64,000 nt of DNA from contig NZ_CP087714.1 in assembly GCF_039641995.1 (NCBI RefSeq), positions 1,116,001 to 1,180,000 on the forward strand, in the 5' to 3' direction. The notes under the pieces are model-generated. The model ran no database searches. It saw only the letters and a list, made by a program, of their open reading frames with translations, and was not told the origin of the DNA. This stretch comes from Geoglobus acetivorans. GTDB taxonomy: Archaea > Halobacteriota > Archaeoglobi > Archaeoglobales > Archaeoglobaceae. The translations under genes were made by a program, and so were the position numbers. This document shows positions 53,654 through 61,785 of the stretch, piece by piece; position 1 is the first letter of the stretch; each line of letters starts with the position of its first letter.

Positions 53654-53832
53654 TATATTTCAGCCTCAAGCTCATGCCAAGATTTTTCTGTTTTGAGCAC
53701 ACCTTTGGTTTTTTTCAGAGTTTCAAGTCTTTTTATCGTATCTTCTACCTTCCTTCTCAGAATTTTCTCGATTTCTTTTTCAGAGCCTTCAAGCTCCCTT
53801 GGTATCCTCGCCTTAATTGTTATCTCACCCAT
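53632..53832 (-). CDS. vapB: VapB-type antitoxin
   Basis: 66 residues: short beta-strand start ([11 protein letters not shown]), a long charged helix, and C-terminal [16 protein letters not shown] that would embrace the toxin. It overlaps the PIN pseudogene start by 22 nt in classic VapBC order. With the toxin broken it should be under no selection, yet it is intact. Confidence 0.7.
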   Translation of the reverse strand: MGEITIKARIPRELEGSEKEIEKILRRKVEDTIKRLETLKKTKGVLKTEKSWHELEAEIYEGIFGQ

Positions 53833-53953
53833 TTCCAGCGCCTGTTTAACATAAGCTTTTAACCTTAAAAATTATTTGACTTAAAATCTGAATCGAAGCA
53901 AATTTTCATCTTCCTAAGGCTGAGTGAATACAGGTGGAATTATAAACAAAGCA

Positions 53954-54114
53954 CTCCTGCAAGAGATCTACAGCGAAATATGGAAGATACGGGAAAAAAC
54001 TCAAAGAGCTTATGATATCCGTGGAAAAAAGTTTCTGAGGAAGAACTTCAGGAAATCAGGAAGCTGAAAAAAAGAATCACTGAAAGGAGTATAATATTAA
54101 TTGAGAGTAGATAA
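53954..54114 (+). pseudogene. Broken antitoxin-like reading frame
   Basis: Plus-strand coding-like text in two frames: LLQEIYSEIWKIREKTQRAY then, after an A-run at 54025-54030, VSEEELQEIRKLKKRI to TAA at 54112. The charged helical pattern resembles small antitoxins. No start codon in the first frame. The surrounding 53833-54160 holds no other gene. Confidence 0.4.
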
Positions 54115-54160
54115 AGTAAGCAAATATTAAAAGCTTAAGAATTCCTTAAAATTTAAAAAT

Positions 54161-55189
54161 TTAAGATAAAAGTATATTGTATATTGAGTTCAGACTATCT
54201 ACAACCTTTTTTAGCTCCTGCCCACCAATTAATTTTATTCCATTTGCTCTGGCAAGCTCAATTGCGGGTTTAGTGTAATTGCTGGTTGTAATGATCATCC
54301 CTTTATCGGTACCATAATATTTTATTGCAGCAACAATCTCCTGAACTGCCTTGTTACCGACTTTTCTTTTTTCACTATATCTTTTCACTTGAACAGCTAT
54401 TTTCAAACCGCCTTTGGAAATTATTAAATCAGCTCCCTGATCTCCTGTATGTTTTGTTTTTTCAACGTCAAATCCCAAACTCGCAAATATGCTTCCAATC
54501 AGCGTTTCGAAGTCGTGCCCACTCATTTTGGTTAGTTCTACCCAACATATTGGCAGAGCATTTTTTGACGCATCATTCTCGCTTATTTTGTTCATTGAAT
54601 TGGACTCAAGCTCGCTCTCATACCTTTGTAATCGCATGTTTTCAATAATTTCTACAATCTTGGCATATATCTGTCTTTCTTCCAATTGGATATTGTATTC
54701 CTGTAGAACTCTTGTGAGATACTTCAGACTTTCTCCAATAATCTCTTTCAAATACTGTGCATTTATTTGTGTATCAACATCAGAAATGGCAAAATCAATC
54801 TCATCTGCAATATTTTCATCATATTGGAGAAATAACCTAATTATTTCGTTTTCATCTCTCGGATTTTTGAGTTTTATCCACTCCTTGAATTTTTCATATC
54901 CTATCTTTTCCAATTCCTGCACTAAGTATTCTTCAAGATCTTCACCAGAAAGTTTGTATCCGTATCTGTTGTTGAGAATGTAGCTCACTTTTTCGATGTC
55001 ATCATAGTCTATGTAATCATCTAATATATCGAAAGTTGGAAATTGCCGATATTTGTTTACCCATTTTTCAGCCTCTTTTATCAAGTTAGATATGTATTTG
55101 TATGCTCTATCGTCTTTTAGCAATTTCTGGATTTCATCACTACCTTTTTCAGAGTTGTCATCTCCCCAAAAAAACAATTTAAACCCCAT
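54161..55189 (-). CDS. Mrr-type restriction endonuclease-like protein
   Basis: 342 residues. C-terminal third is an Mrr_cat PD-(D/E)xK nuclease: HDFETLIGSIFASLGFDVEKT, GDQGADLIISKGGLKIAVQVKRY with catalytic D and QxK, and GMIITTSNYTKPAIELA. The N-terminal 220 residues are helical and charged, with no recognised domain; they may sense or bind DNA. AT-rich unlike the 0-51 kb genes, a sign of recent transfer. Type IV-like restriction of modified DNA is the inferred role. Confidence 0.82.
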   Translation of the reverse strand: MGFKLFFWGDDNSEKGSDEIQKLLKDDRAYKYISNLIKEAEKWVNKYRQFPTFDILDDYIDYDDIEKVSYILNNRYGYKLSGEDLEEYLVQELEKIGYEKFKEWIKLKNPRDENEIIRLFLQYDENIADEIDFAISDVDTQINAQYLKEIIGESLKYLTRVLQEYNIQLEERQIYAKIVEIIENMRLQRYESELESNSMNKISENDASKNALPICWVELTKMSGHDFETLIGSIFASLGFDVEKTKHTGDQGADLIISKGGLKIAVQVKRYSEKRKVGNKAVQEIVAAIKYYGTDKGMIITTSNYTKPAIELARANGIKLIGGQELKKVVDSLNSIYNILLS

Positions 55190-55271
55190 AGGAAGTCTAT
55201 AAAATATTCTATTTTTAAAATTTTATTTGGTTTGTTTTTAACAGAACTTAAAATTCATAGAAATCGGCCAG

Positions 55272-55523
55272 TTATGTGCGATGTTTACTATACCAACCCA
55301 TAAAGCACTCTAAAATCATAAGCCCCATTCTTCGTGGATGAGAGTTTCCATGCCCAGAAAAGACTTCTTCAGGTGGAAGATTTAGAACGGTATCCACCAA
55401 TTTGCATCTCTGCTCAGCTCTCTTCATGCTCTGTCTGGCCTTATCGGCAGATGGAGTTACTCTCCTCAACAATCTTTTTCTCACACAATCCTCAAAGTCC
55501 AACTCCTTCACCCCATATAACAA
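55272..55523 (-). pseudogene. HEPN-domain toxin partner, N-terminal half only
   Basis: Starts ATG 55523, overlapping the nucleotidyltransferase end by 16 nt. [20 protein letters not shown] and [11 protein letters not shown] are the first helix of UPF0332-like HEPN proteins. After about residue 55 the text no longer follows the family, while another frame gives [14 protein letters not shown], so a frameshift and truncation are likely. No RX4-6H motif remains. Confidence 0.6.
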
Positions 55524-56038
55524 AGGGAATTCACAAGCTCACAGTAAAAGATTGGATCATTCTCTTTAATTCTGGCAATTTTTTCAGGAGTCAGTATGAG
55601 TAAATGAACGGGTTTTCCAATCTCTTTCGCAAGGTCTTTTTCAACCCTTGCAATCTCCTTCTCTCCCGGATGCTTCTCCACTCGAATCCAGATATCAATG
55701 TCGCTATCCTCCCTGTTTGTTCCCTTTGAATAACTTCCGTAAACTCCAAGGCTTACCATCCATTCTCTTCGGTGTTTGACAAGTGATGTTTGCAGTTTTG
55801 TTATGTTGAGCATAATTTTGATCGCCCTTACTTCAGGAGCTTCATGAAGAACCACGTATTTCCTCTTCTGCCTTTTCAGGACTCCTTCCATTTCAAGCAA
55901 CCTGAGAAACTGTGAAACAAAACCCTTGCTTCTTTTCAGAGACGTTGCAACCTCCTCAACCCCAACCACTTCTCTTTCCAGAATGAATTCTAGGGTTTCC
56001 ACCCTCTCTTTGCTGGAGAGAATTTTCCATATGTTCAT
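55508..56038 (-). CDS. HTH-nucleotidyltransferase (MNT antitoxin type)
   Basis: 176 residues. N-terminal winged helix ([36 protein letters not shown]) then a minimal nucleotidyltransferase domain with [16 protein letters not shown] (GSX10DXD) at about residues 98-113. MNT proteins neutralise HEPN toxins, in MntA by AMPylation. The added HTH suits autoregulation through the palindromes over its start. ATG 56038 lies inside the first palindrome. Confidence 0.83.
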   Translation of the reverse strand: MNIWKILSSKERVETLEFILEREVVGVEEVATSLKRSKGFVSQFLRLLEMEGVLKRQKRKYVVLHEAPEVRAIKIMLNITKLQTSLVKHRREWMVSLGVYGSYSKGTNREDSDIDIWIRVEKHPGEKEIARVEKDLAKEIGKPVHLLILTPEKIARIKENDPIFYCELVNSLCYMG

Positions 56039-56071
56039 GATATGTGAACTTGTAGTTCATGGTTTGTGAAC
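56033..56071 (-). promoter_or_regulatory. Tandem palindromic operator over the MNT start
   Basis: Two copies of GTTCA-N7-TGAAC, at 56033-56049 and 56055-56071, 22 bp apart (two helical turns). Between them TGAAC-TTGTA-GTTCA makes a third palindrome. A TATA-like ATATTTTA (56075-56082, read on the minus strand) lies just upstream, so the sites cover the expected transcription start and the ATG. Autorepression by the HTH of the encoded protein is inferred. Confidence 0.65.
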
Positions 56072-56085
56072 TGAATATTTTATCC

Positions 56086-56478
56086 GGATTTCATGCAGGG
56101 AGTTGTCTGGAGAAAAACAACTTCAAAAAAATGCCCTCATGGAGCCTCAAAAAATTAGAGAAGTTCTGATTATGTCTGACTACAACCGGGAATAGATGTG
56201 TTGGCCTGAAGACGTCATTCAAACGCTCTAAGAAAATGAAAGGATAACAGAATGAGGGTTTATAAATCAGGAGCACAGGCATTTCGGCTTCCCTGTAAGT
56301 GAAAAAGCTCGCGATATTGGGGTTGTTGGAGTCAGCAAGCCAGCAGGGCGGAAAAAGATCGAGAGAGATACAGTGAAATCAATTGAATGCCTTTAAAGCT
56401 CCAGGGGAGAAGATGTAATTGATGCATTCATGATGTGGGGAAGCAAAGAATTTTAACTTTCATCACAATCAAAACAAC
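56086..56478. other. Intergenic region with coding debris
   Basis: About 390 nt between the divergent MNT genes. No intact gene. Short plus-strand stretches look like broken coding sequence (for example VGVSKPAGRKKIERDTVKS at about 56323-56380). GAATTTTAACT at 56448-56458 is a TATA-like box for the plus-strand MNT gene at 56479. Confidence 0.4.
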
Positions 56479-56851
56479 ATGGAACTGAATCGAATACTCC
56501 CGGAAATCATTGAGACCATTAAAACTCATCCCGATGTAATCGCAATCTACCTATTCGGTTCTCAGGCAAAGGGGGATCAGACCCCACTATCAGATGTTGA
56601 CATTGCAGTAAATCCTCGAAAATCCAACTCCAGAAAGTGAAGCAGACATAGGCAGCATGGCAACTCAGGAAATTGACATCGTCCTGTTTCACCGCCTGCC
56701 GTTACACATCAAATTCGAGGTCTTCAGACACGGGAGAGAGCTTTTTGTCAGGGACGAGGAGAAGCTCGCAGAAATAAGATTCAGGGTTATGAGGGAATAT
56801 CTCGACACACTGCCCATGTACAGGCGAATATCCTCAGAGGTGCTTGGATGA
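56479..56851 (+). pseudogene. mntA: MntA-type nucleotidyltransferase antitoxin, single frameshift
   Basis: ATG 56479 opens with MELNRILPEIIETIKTHPDV and FGSQAKGDQTPLSDVDIAV, containing the GSX10DXD catalytic motif, then stops early. Dropping one A from the run at 56610-56612 restores AVILENPTPESEADIGS and joins the rest (QEIDIVLFHRLPLHIKFEV...) to TGA 56849-56851, giving about 123 residues. The end overlaps hepT as ATGA. Either a real mutation, a sequencing error or recoding. Confidence 0.75.
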
Positions 56852-57243
56852 GGCTTGCAGAATACATACTGCGTTTTGAGAGACACCTCAAAGGTGCGGT
56901 AAACCTCAAGTCAAAGGACGTGAAGGATTACTTCATTTACAACACTCTAGCGATGGAATGCTTTCAGGCCGCAAACACCCTTATGGATTTAGCACAGTAC
57001 ATAGTTGCAAAGAAGAAACTGGGATTTCCCTCAACCTACAGAGAGCTTTTCGAAATTCTTGAAAAGGAAGGATACATAAGCGAGGATGAACTAAGAACCT
57101 TCAAACGGCTGATATTTCTTCGAAACCTCATAGCTCACGAGTACTACAGGATTTCAGAAAGCGAACTGCTCGAGATGGTGAATCTGCTTGAGAAATGTTC
57201 TGGCTTTGTCAGTAGAATAAAGACAGAGGCCAGCTGGGAGTGA
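56848..57243 (+). CDS. hepT: HepT-type HEPN toxin
   Basis: 131 residues, all helical, DUF86/HepT family. The RNase motif RNLIAHEY (Arg92, His97, Tyr99) fits RX4HXY exactly; the Tyr is the residue AMPylated by MntA in characterised pairs. It appears intact, whereas its antitoxin gene has a frameshift. Confidence 0.87.
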   Translation: MRLAEYILRFERHLKGAVNLKSKDVKDYFIYNTLAMECFQAANTLMDLAQYIVAKKKLGFPSTYRELFEILEKEGYISEDELRTFKRLIFLRNLIAHEYYRISESELLEMVNLLEKCSGFVSRIKTEASWE

Positions 57244-57324
57244 ATGCATTTGGAATTCACGTATGTTTTGCTGTCATCAGCCACCGGGTTACTGAGAACC
57301 ACTTCGATGCAGTCTTCACTGACC

Positions 57325-57561
57325 TTATTGAAACCATGTCCCGCATTCCAGCTTTTCAGATTTCTTTTCTGTCTGACTTGAAAAAACAGTCGAGCTCATT
57401 AAATCGGAATCGCCGTATCCACAGAATATCGGAATAAACTCTCTCAAACTGAGCTTTATTCCCCCAATTTCAGCCTTGTCGAGGAGTTCTTCCACTTTGT
57501 CTGCACCTTTTTCAGTCACTAAGGTGTGTAAAACTGCAAAGGCATCGAGAATATAATTCAT
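57325..57561 (-). pseudogene. vapC: VapC-type PIN toxin, truncated
   Basis: Starts MNYILDAFAVLHTLVTEKGADK, a PIN beginning with the first Asp, and follows the family for about 50 residues (VEELLDKAEIGGIKLSL). After that the text (SDLMSSTVFSSQTEKK) lacks the remaining PIN acidic motifs and stops at 78 residues. ATG overlaps the upstream antitoxin stop by 4 nt. Likely inactive. Confidence 0.65.
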
Positions 57562-57833
57562 CTTTCCATCTCCCTTTTCTTCTCCTCTTCTTTGTATTCG
57601 GCAAGTATCTCGTCAGGCCTTCTCCTGAACTTCACGAGACCTCTTCCTCTTGTTTCCGGAACGGGCACGATAACTATTTCACCTCCGAAGTCCAGTATCT
57701 CAACCTCTTTTCCAGCCTCAATATTGTACTTTTTTCTGATTTTAGCTGGAAGCACCACCTGCCCTTTTGTGGATATTTTTATAGGCAAACCATCACCCTC
57801 CTGAATTACGTCAACCTTAGCAATTCTATTCAT
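57558..57833 (-). CDS. vapB: AbrB-type antitoxin (VapB)
   Basis: 91 residues. SpoVT/AbrB swapped-hairpin domain IKISTKGQVVLPAKIRKKYNIEAGKEVEIL followed by a charged C-terminal tail to hold the toxin. ATG 57833 is preferred; a longer frame to ATG 57923 exists with a weaker fit. Paired with the truncated PIN gene downstream. Confidence 0.75.
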   Translation of the reverse strand: MNRIAKVDVIQEGDGLPIKISTKGQVVLPAKIRKKYNIEAGKEVEILDFGGEIVIVPVPETRGRGLVKFRRRPDEILAEYKEEEKKREMER

Positions 57834-57952
57834 GTTGCTGCACAGTTCATTTTCGAGTTTAAGCTTGATTGCTCTAGTTTTTGAATAGATAATAATTTTG
57901 TTACCTTCATAGCGCCTAGCCATGTTGGAGCGTGGGGATTTTTGACAGAGTG

Positions 57953-58642
57953 TTACAGTCTGAGCAGATGACCATTTTTCTTAAGCCATTCCTTGTGTTT
58001 TTCATAATTCGGCATTAACATTTTTACTTTATTCCAGAAGGTTTTGCTATGATTTTTCTCTTCTAGGTGTACCAACTCATGAACAACGACATAGTCTATG
58101 ACAGGCAACGGTGCCATGATTAGCCTCCAAGAAAAGTTCAAATTCCGTTTGTGGGAACATGATGCCCATCTTTTTTGTGCATTGGTTATATTTACCTTGT
58201 TGTAATCAAAGCCTCGAATTTTTGCGTACCATTCCACTCTTTCTGTTATTTTTTCGTATGCTTTCTCTCTATACCAGTTAACAAACACTTCCTTTGCGAT
58301 TGGAAGGTATTCCTTTGAAAGCAAAAACTCGTTATCGAGTTTAAGGGGTTCTTTTTGTCCTTCAACGATTCTCAATTTGTAGTACTTCCCCAAATAGAGG
58401 AACCCCTCCCCATTTACGAACTCTTTTTTTGATGCTTTCGGATCTCTTGAAAGAATCTCTTTTCTTTTTCTTTCAATCCAATCTCTGTGTTTCAATATGG
58501 TATTCCATATAGCCTCATCGCTCGCGTTAACCGGTGCCCTCACTATTAACTTACCTTCATCAGTTATCTGTAAGGAAATGGTCTTTCTTCTCGTTTTAAT
58601 CAGTTCATCAATTAAAATGTCTGCTTTATTCTCCGTATACAT
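57953..58642 (-). CDS. YgjP-like (DUF45/M48-type) zinc metallopeptidase
   Basis: 229 residues. The zinc motif VVHELVHLEEKNHSKTFW (HExxH plus downstream His) and WASCSHKRNLNFSWRLIM are typical of DUF45/WLM-SprT-like peptidases, which often adjoin type I restriction genes. ATG 58642 overlaps the hsdR end by 17 nt, so it is the last gene of the restriction operon. Substrate unknown; a role in turning over the restriction subunit or DNA-protein crosslinks is speculation. Confidence 0.82.
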   Translation of the reverse strand: MYTENKADILIDELIKTRRKTISLQITDEGKLIVRAPVNASDEAIWNTILKHRDWIERKRKEILSRDPKASKKEFVNGEGFLYLGKYYKLRIVEGQKEPLKLDNEFLLSKEYLPIAKEVFVNWYREKAYEKITERVEWYAKIRGFDYNKVNITNAQKRWASCSHKRNLNFSWRLIMAPLPVIDYVVVHELVHLEEKNHSKTFWNKVKMLMPNYEKHKEWLKKNGHLLRL

Positions 58643-61600
58643 GATATGCCAGCTCCAGGAGCTTTTGAGCAATCTTGTTCCTTTTTTTGAATAGCAGTCT
58701 TATCTCCTTTGATTTTGGAAGTAGCAGATGTGAGATTATGTATGATTTTAATGTCTTCTGCTTCGTATAATTTTCCCAGAAATCCACTGATTTTGTCTCT
58801 TTCCGGATTATTTCAACTATATCTCTTGTCATTTCAACGAGAAATTCTATTTTTTCTTTTTCGAGACTCTCGATGGGTACTTTTCCAAATATCTCCTGTT
58901 TCAGAAGTCCAAAGAAGGGCATCTCCTTTTTGGGATCAAATCCGAAAGTCTCTTCACCCTCCCTGCCTTTCTTCATTTTCTCTCTGAGTTTTTCAAGTTC
59001 GATGGCGAGCAATTCCCAGTTTTCTTTGTATTCTTCGAGTATTCTTTTCAATCTATCTGAAAATCTCTCGTAAAATTCGGGATCTTCTTCGTAGTGTTTT
59101 TCGATATGTTCTATAATTGCATATCTGAGCTCTTCTGCTCTCGCCTTCGGCGACTTGTTCTTCTTGACTTTTCGGATAAAATCTTCTGAGAAAAGAGGTG
59201 TAGGGGGAATTTTTGGATCAACACCTCTGGAAATAAGATACTCTTCAACAATTTCTCTTATTTTCCGACTTGCATCCCTTATGCTAAGTTTATCGTCCCT
59301 ATATCTGTTTCTGGCGGATTCTTTAATGAAATTTACAATTTTCAGGTCTGTAACGTATTTTAGAGCTTCCGGATCAGGCAGTACTTTGTCTACCGCTCTG
59401 TTAAATCTCCTCACAAGCGTTATAAATTCGTCTCTGACCTCTTCATCCACGAGGATGTCTATGCACTCGTCAATATTTTCTCTCCAGTTGTTCACACCGA
59501 ATTTTTTAAAGAAATTGTTGAGCTGGGTATGCCAGAATTTTAGCTCATCAATGCTTTTGGCTTTATTAACGACAACTTGGCTTATTTCTTCTATGTCTTC
59601 ATCAGCGTAAACTGCGAGCGCCTCTCTCAGATGCTTAAGCACTCCAACATAATCGACAACATAACCACAGCTCTTATTTTTGTAGACTCTGTTAACTCTC
59701 GCAATCGCCTGCAAAAGGTTGTGTTCTTTGATTACATTGTCAAGATACATTACCTGCTCAAGCGGAGCATCAAATCCGGTTATGAGCATGTTATTGACGA
59801 CGATTATGCCGACATTTCCACTGATTCCGCTATCGTCAGTCTGGTCAAATGGGAGTTTAAAGCTCTTAATAACTCTCTCATGTTCCTTTGAGTCAGTATA
59901 CTTGCGATATTCAGGGGGATCATTTTGAGCTGGAGATATGACTGCAGCAACTTCCAGTTTTTTGAGCAGCTCCAAATCTTCTTCAGGATATCCATTTTTT
60001 TCGAGTTCTTCTATTTTCGCCTTCAATGCATCTTCAAGGGCTTTTTTATACCTTATAGCTGCGAGTCTTGAAACCGCAACAACCTGGGCCTTGAATCTGT
60101 TTGGAAAAACGTGCTTCACATAGTGTTCGATCATGTCCTTTGCCTTGTCCCTGATGACATTCTCATCCTCAAGATAGGCTCGCCAGGTGTATCTGCCCAT
60201 AATCTTTTGCTTCTGCTCGGCATCCAGCATCGAGAAGACATCCTCGAATTTAGCGTTCGCTGCCTCCTCATCAGAAAGTTCCGCACTGTGAACCCTGCCC
60301 TCGTAAACGATCTCCACAGTTACTCCATCCTCAACCGCCTGTCTTATGCTGTATCTGTCAATGTAATCCCCGAAGGTTTTCTCGGTCTTCTCTATCGGAG
60401 TGCCAGTAAAGGCTATTTTCGTAGCATTTGGTAAAGCTCTTCTTAAATTGGCACCAAGAAGCTTGTATTGAGTTCGGTGTGCTTCGTCAATCATCACAAG
60501 AATGTTTGGTGAAGTGTTGAGAACAGGAAATTCTTTTTTCAACTCTCTTTCCTGGAACTTGTGGATCATTGCCATAATGAGGTCTGGCGTGTCCGTTCTC
60601 AGCAGTTCTTTTAGTTTGTTTATGCTATCCGCAAGATTTACGGTGTAGCCAACGCTTTTTGAAGTCTCTCTCAGCTGTTTCTCCAAATCTTTTCTGTCGG
60701 TGACAAAAACTATTTTGAATTTGCTCAGCTCGGGATCGTGGTACATTGCCCTTACAGTGTAGATCATCGTTAGGGATTTGCCGGACCCCTGAGTGTGCCA
60801 GACAATTCCTCCTCTCTCTTCCGGAGTTTTTCCTTCTTTGATTCTCTTTACAATCTTCTTTACCGCCCTGAACTGCTGATATCTCGGGACTATCTTTATA
60901 ATTCCACCCTTTGAGTCCCCCTTGAATAGGGTGAAGTTATGAAGGATCTCGAGCAAATTCTCCCTTGAAAGCATTCCCTGGATCAGCACCTGCTGGCTCG
61001 TCACTATCTCGCTTCCTATGTCTGACAGGCTGTAGGGGTATGGGTCTTTCCACTCGACGAAGTGTTCATAATCTGATGTAATTGTCCCGTATTTTGCCAC
61101 CTGATTCGAGGTTGCCACCATGAAAAGGTTGTACCAGAAGAGCTTTTCATTACCCTCTTTTACTCCTCTTCTGTTGGAATACCTCATAAGCTGGGTTATT
61201 GCCTCGTTTACTGGATCCGCTACTGTTGGGGATTTGCATTCGACAACAACCAGGGGCAGACCGTTTACAAACAGGACAATATCGGGTATGATGTGCTTTT
61301 CAGTTCCCGGGACGTTTACCTTGAACTGAGACACGGCAATAAATGAGTTGTTTTCAGGGTTCTTGAAGTCTATGAACCTCACAGTGGGGCTTCTCTCTCC
61401 CGTTTTTCTGTTCTCAGATACTGAAGTGTTTTCGAGTAGGAGATCGTGGATTTCCCTGTTGGCATCCAGAAGTGAGCTGGCAGATGGTGTCGTTATCCTC
61501 CTCACCACTTCGCTTATCTGATCTTCCTCAATCCAGGGGTTTATTCTCTTTATTGAGTCTTTTAAGACTCCTTCAAGGATCACCTCTCTAAAACTCTCCC

Positions 61601-61772
61601 TGAATTTTACGCTTTTACCGTATTCAGGCTCGTAGCCTGACTTAAATCTGACAATCTCTTTTACGTCCTCTGGATCGTCTTTATTCTGTCTGTAAATTTC
61701 CCAGCCCAGCCGCTGGAGCTGGGCGAGGAAGGGATTTTCAACATAGTGTTCCTCGTCAAGCTTGCGGAACAT
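58626..61772 (-). CDS. hsdR: Type I restriction enzyme subunit R
   Basis: 1048 residues. N-terminal PD-(D/E)xK nuclease (IIPDIVLFVNGLPLVVVECKS), helicase motor with Walker A WHTQGSGKSLTMIY, DEAH box MIDEAHRTQY, TGTPIEKTEKTFGDYID and MLITGFDAPLEQVMYLD, then a helical C-terminal region. It translocates and cuts unmodified DNA with HsdM/HsdS. ATG 61772 is preferred to GTG 61781 because GGGTG lies at a good distance. HsdM is not in the window and probably lies beyond 64000. Confidence 0.93.
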   Translation of the reverse strand: MFRKLDEEHYVENPFLAQLQRLGWEIYRQNKDDPEDVKEIVRFKSGYEPEYGKSVKFRESFREVILEGVLKDSIKRINPWIEEDQISEVVRRITTPSASSLLDANREIHDLLLENTSVSENRKTGERSPTVRFIDFKNPENNSFIAVSQFKVNVPGTEKHIIPDIVLFVNGLPLVVVECKSPTVADPVNEAITQLMRYSNRRGVKEGNEKLFWYNLFMVATSNQVAKYGTITSDYEHFVEWKDPYPYSLSDIGSEIVTSQQVLIQGMLSRENLLEILHNFTLFKGDSKGGIIKIVPRYQQFRAVKKIVKRIKEGKTPEERGGIVWHTQGSGKSLTMIYTVRAMYHDPELSKFKIVFVTDRKDLEKQLRETSKSVGYTVNLADSINKLKELLRTDTPDLIMAMIHKFQERELKKEFPVLNTSPNILVMIDEAHRTQYKLLGANLRRALPNATKIAFTGTPIEKTEKTFGDYIDRYSIRQAVEDGVTVEIVYEGRVHSAELSDEEAANAKFEDVFSMLDAEQKQKIMGRYTWRAYLEDENVIRDKAKDMIEHYVKHVFPNRFKAQVVAVSRLAAIRYKKALEDALKAKIEELEKNGYPEEDLELLKKLEVAAVISPAQNDPPEYRKYTDSKEHERVIKSFKLPFDQTDDSGISGNVGIIVVNNMLITGFDAPLEQVMYLDNVIKEHNLLQAIARVNRVYKNKSCGYVVDYVGVLKHLREALAVYADEDIEEISQVVVNKAKSIDELKFWHTQLNNFFKKFGVNNWRENIDECIDILVDEEVRDEFITLVRRFNRAVDKVLPDPEALKYVTDLKIVNFIKESARNRYRDDKLSIRDASRKIREIVEEYLISRGVDPKIPPTPLFSEDFIRKVKKNKSPKARAEELRYAIIEHIEKHYEEDPEFYERFSDRLKRILEEYKENWELLAIELEKLREKMKKGREGEETFGFDPKKEMPFFGLLKQEIFGKVPIESLEKEKIEFLVEMTRDIVEIIRKETKSVDFWENYTKQKTLKSYIISHLLLPKSKEIRLLFKKRNKIAQKLLELAYHVYGE

Positions 61773-61785
61773 CTTTGACACCCAG

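Noticed and set aside
56091-56282. 63-residue minus-strand open frame
   Set aside because: No ribosome site or promoter, composition unlike a gene, and it overlaps plus-strand debris; considered chance.
57244-57324. Coding-like minus-strand text after the truncated PIN gene
   Set aside because: Several frames give short peptide-like runs but none has a start, a stop in a sensible place or recognisable motif; probably decayed sequence.
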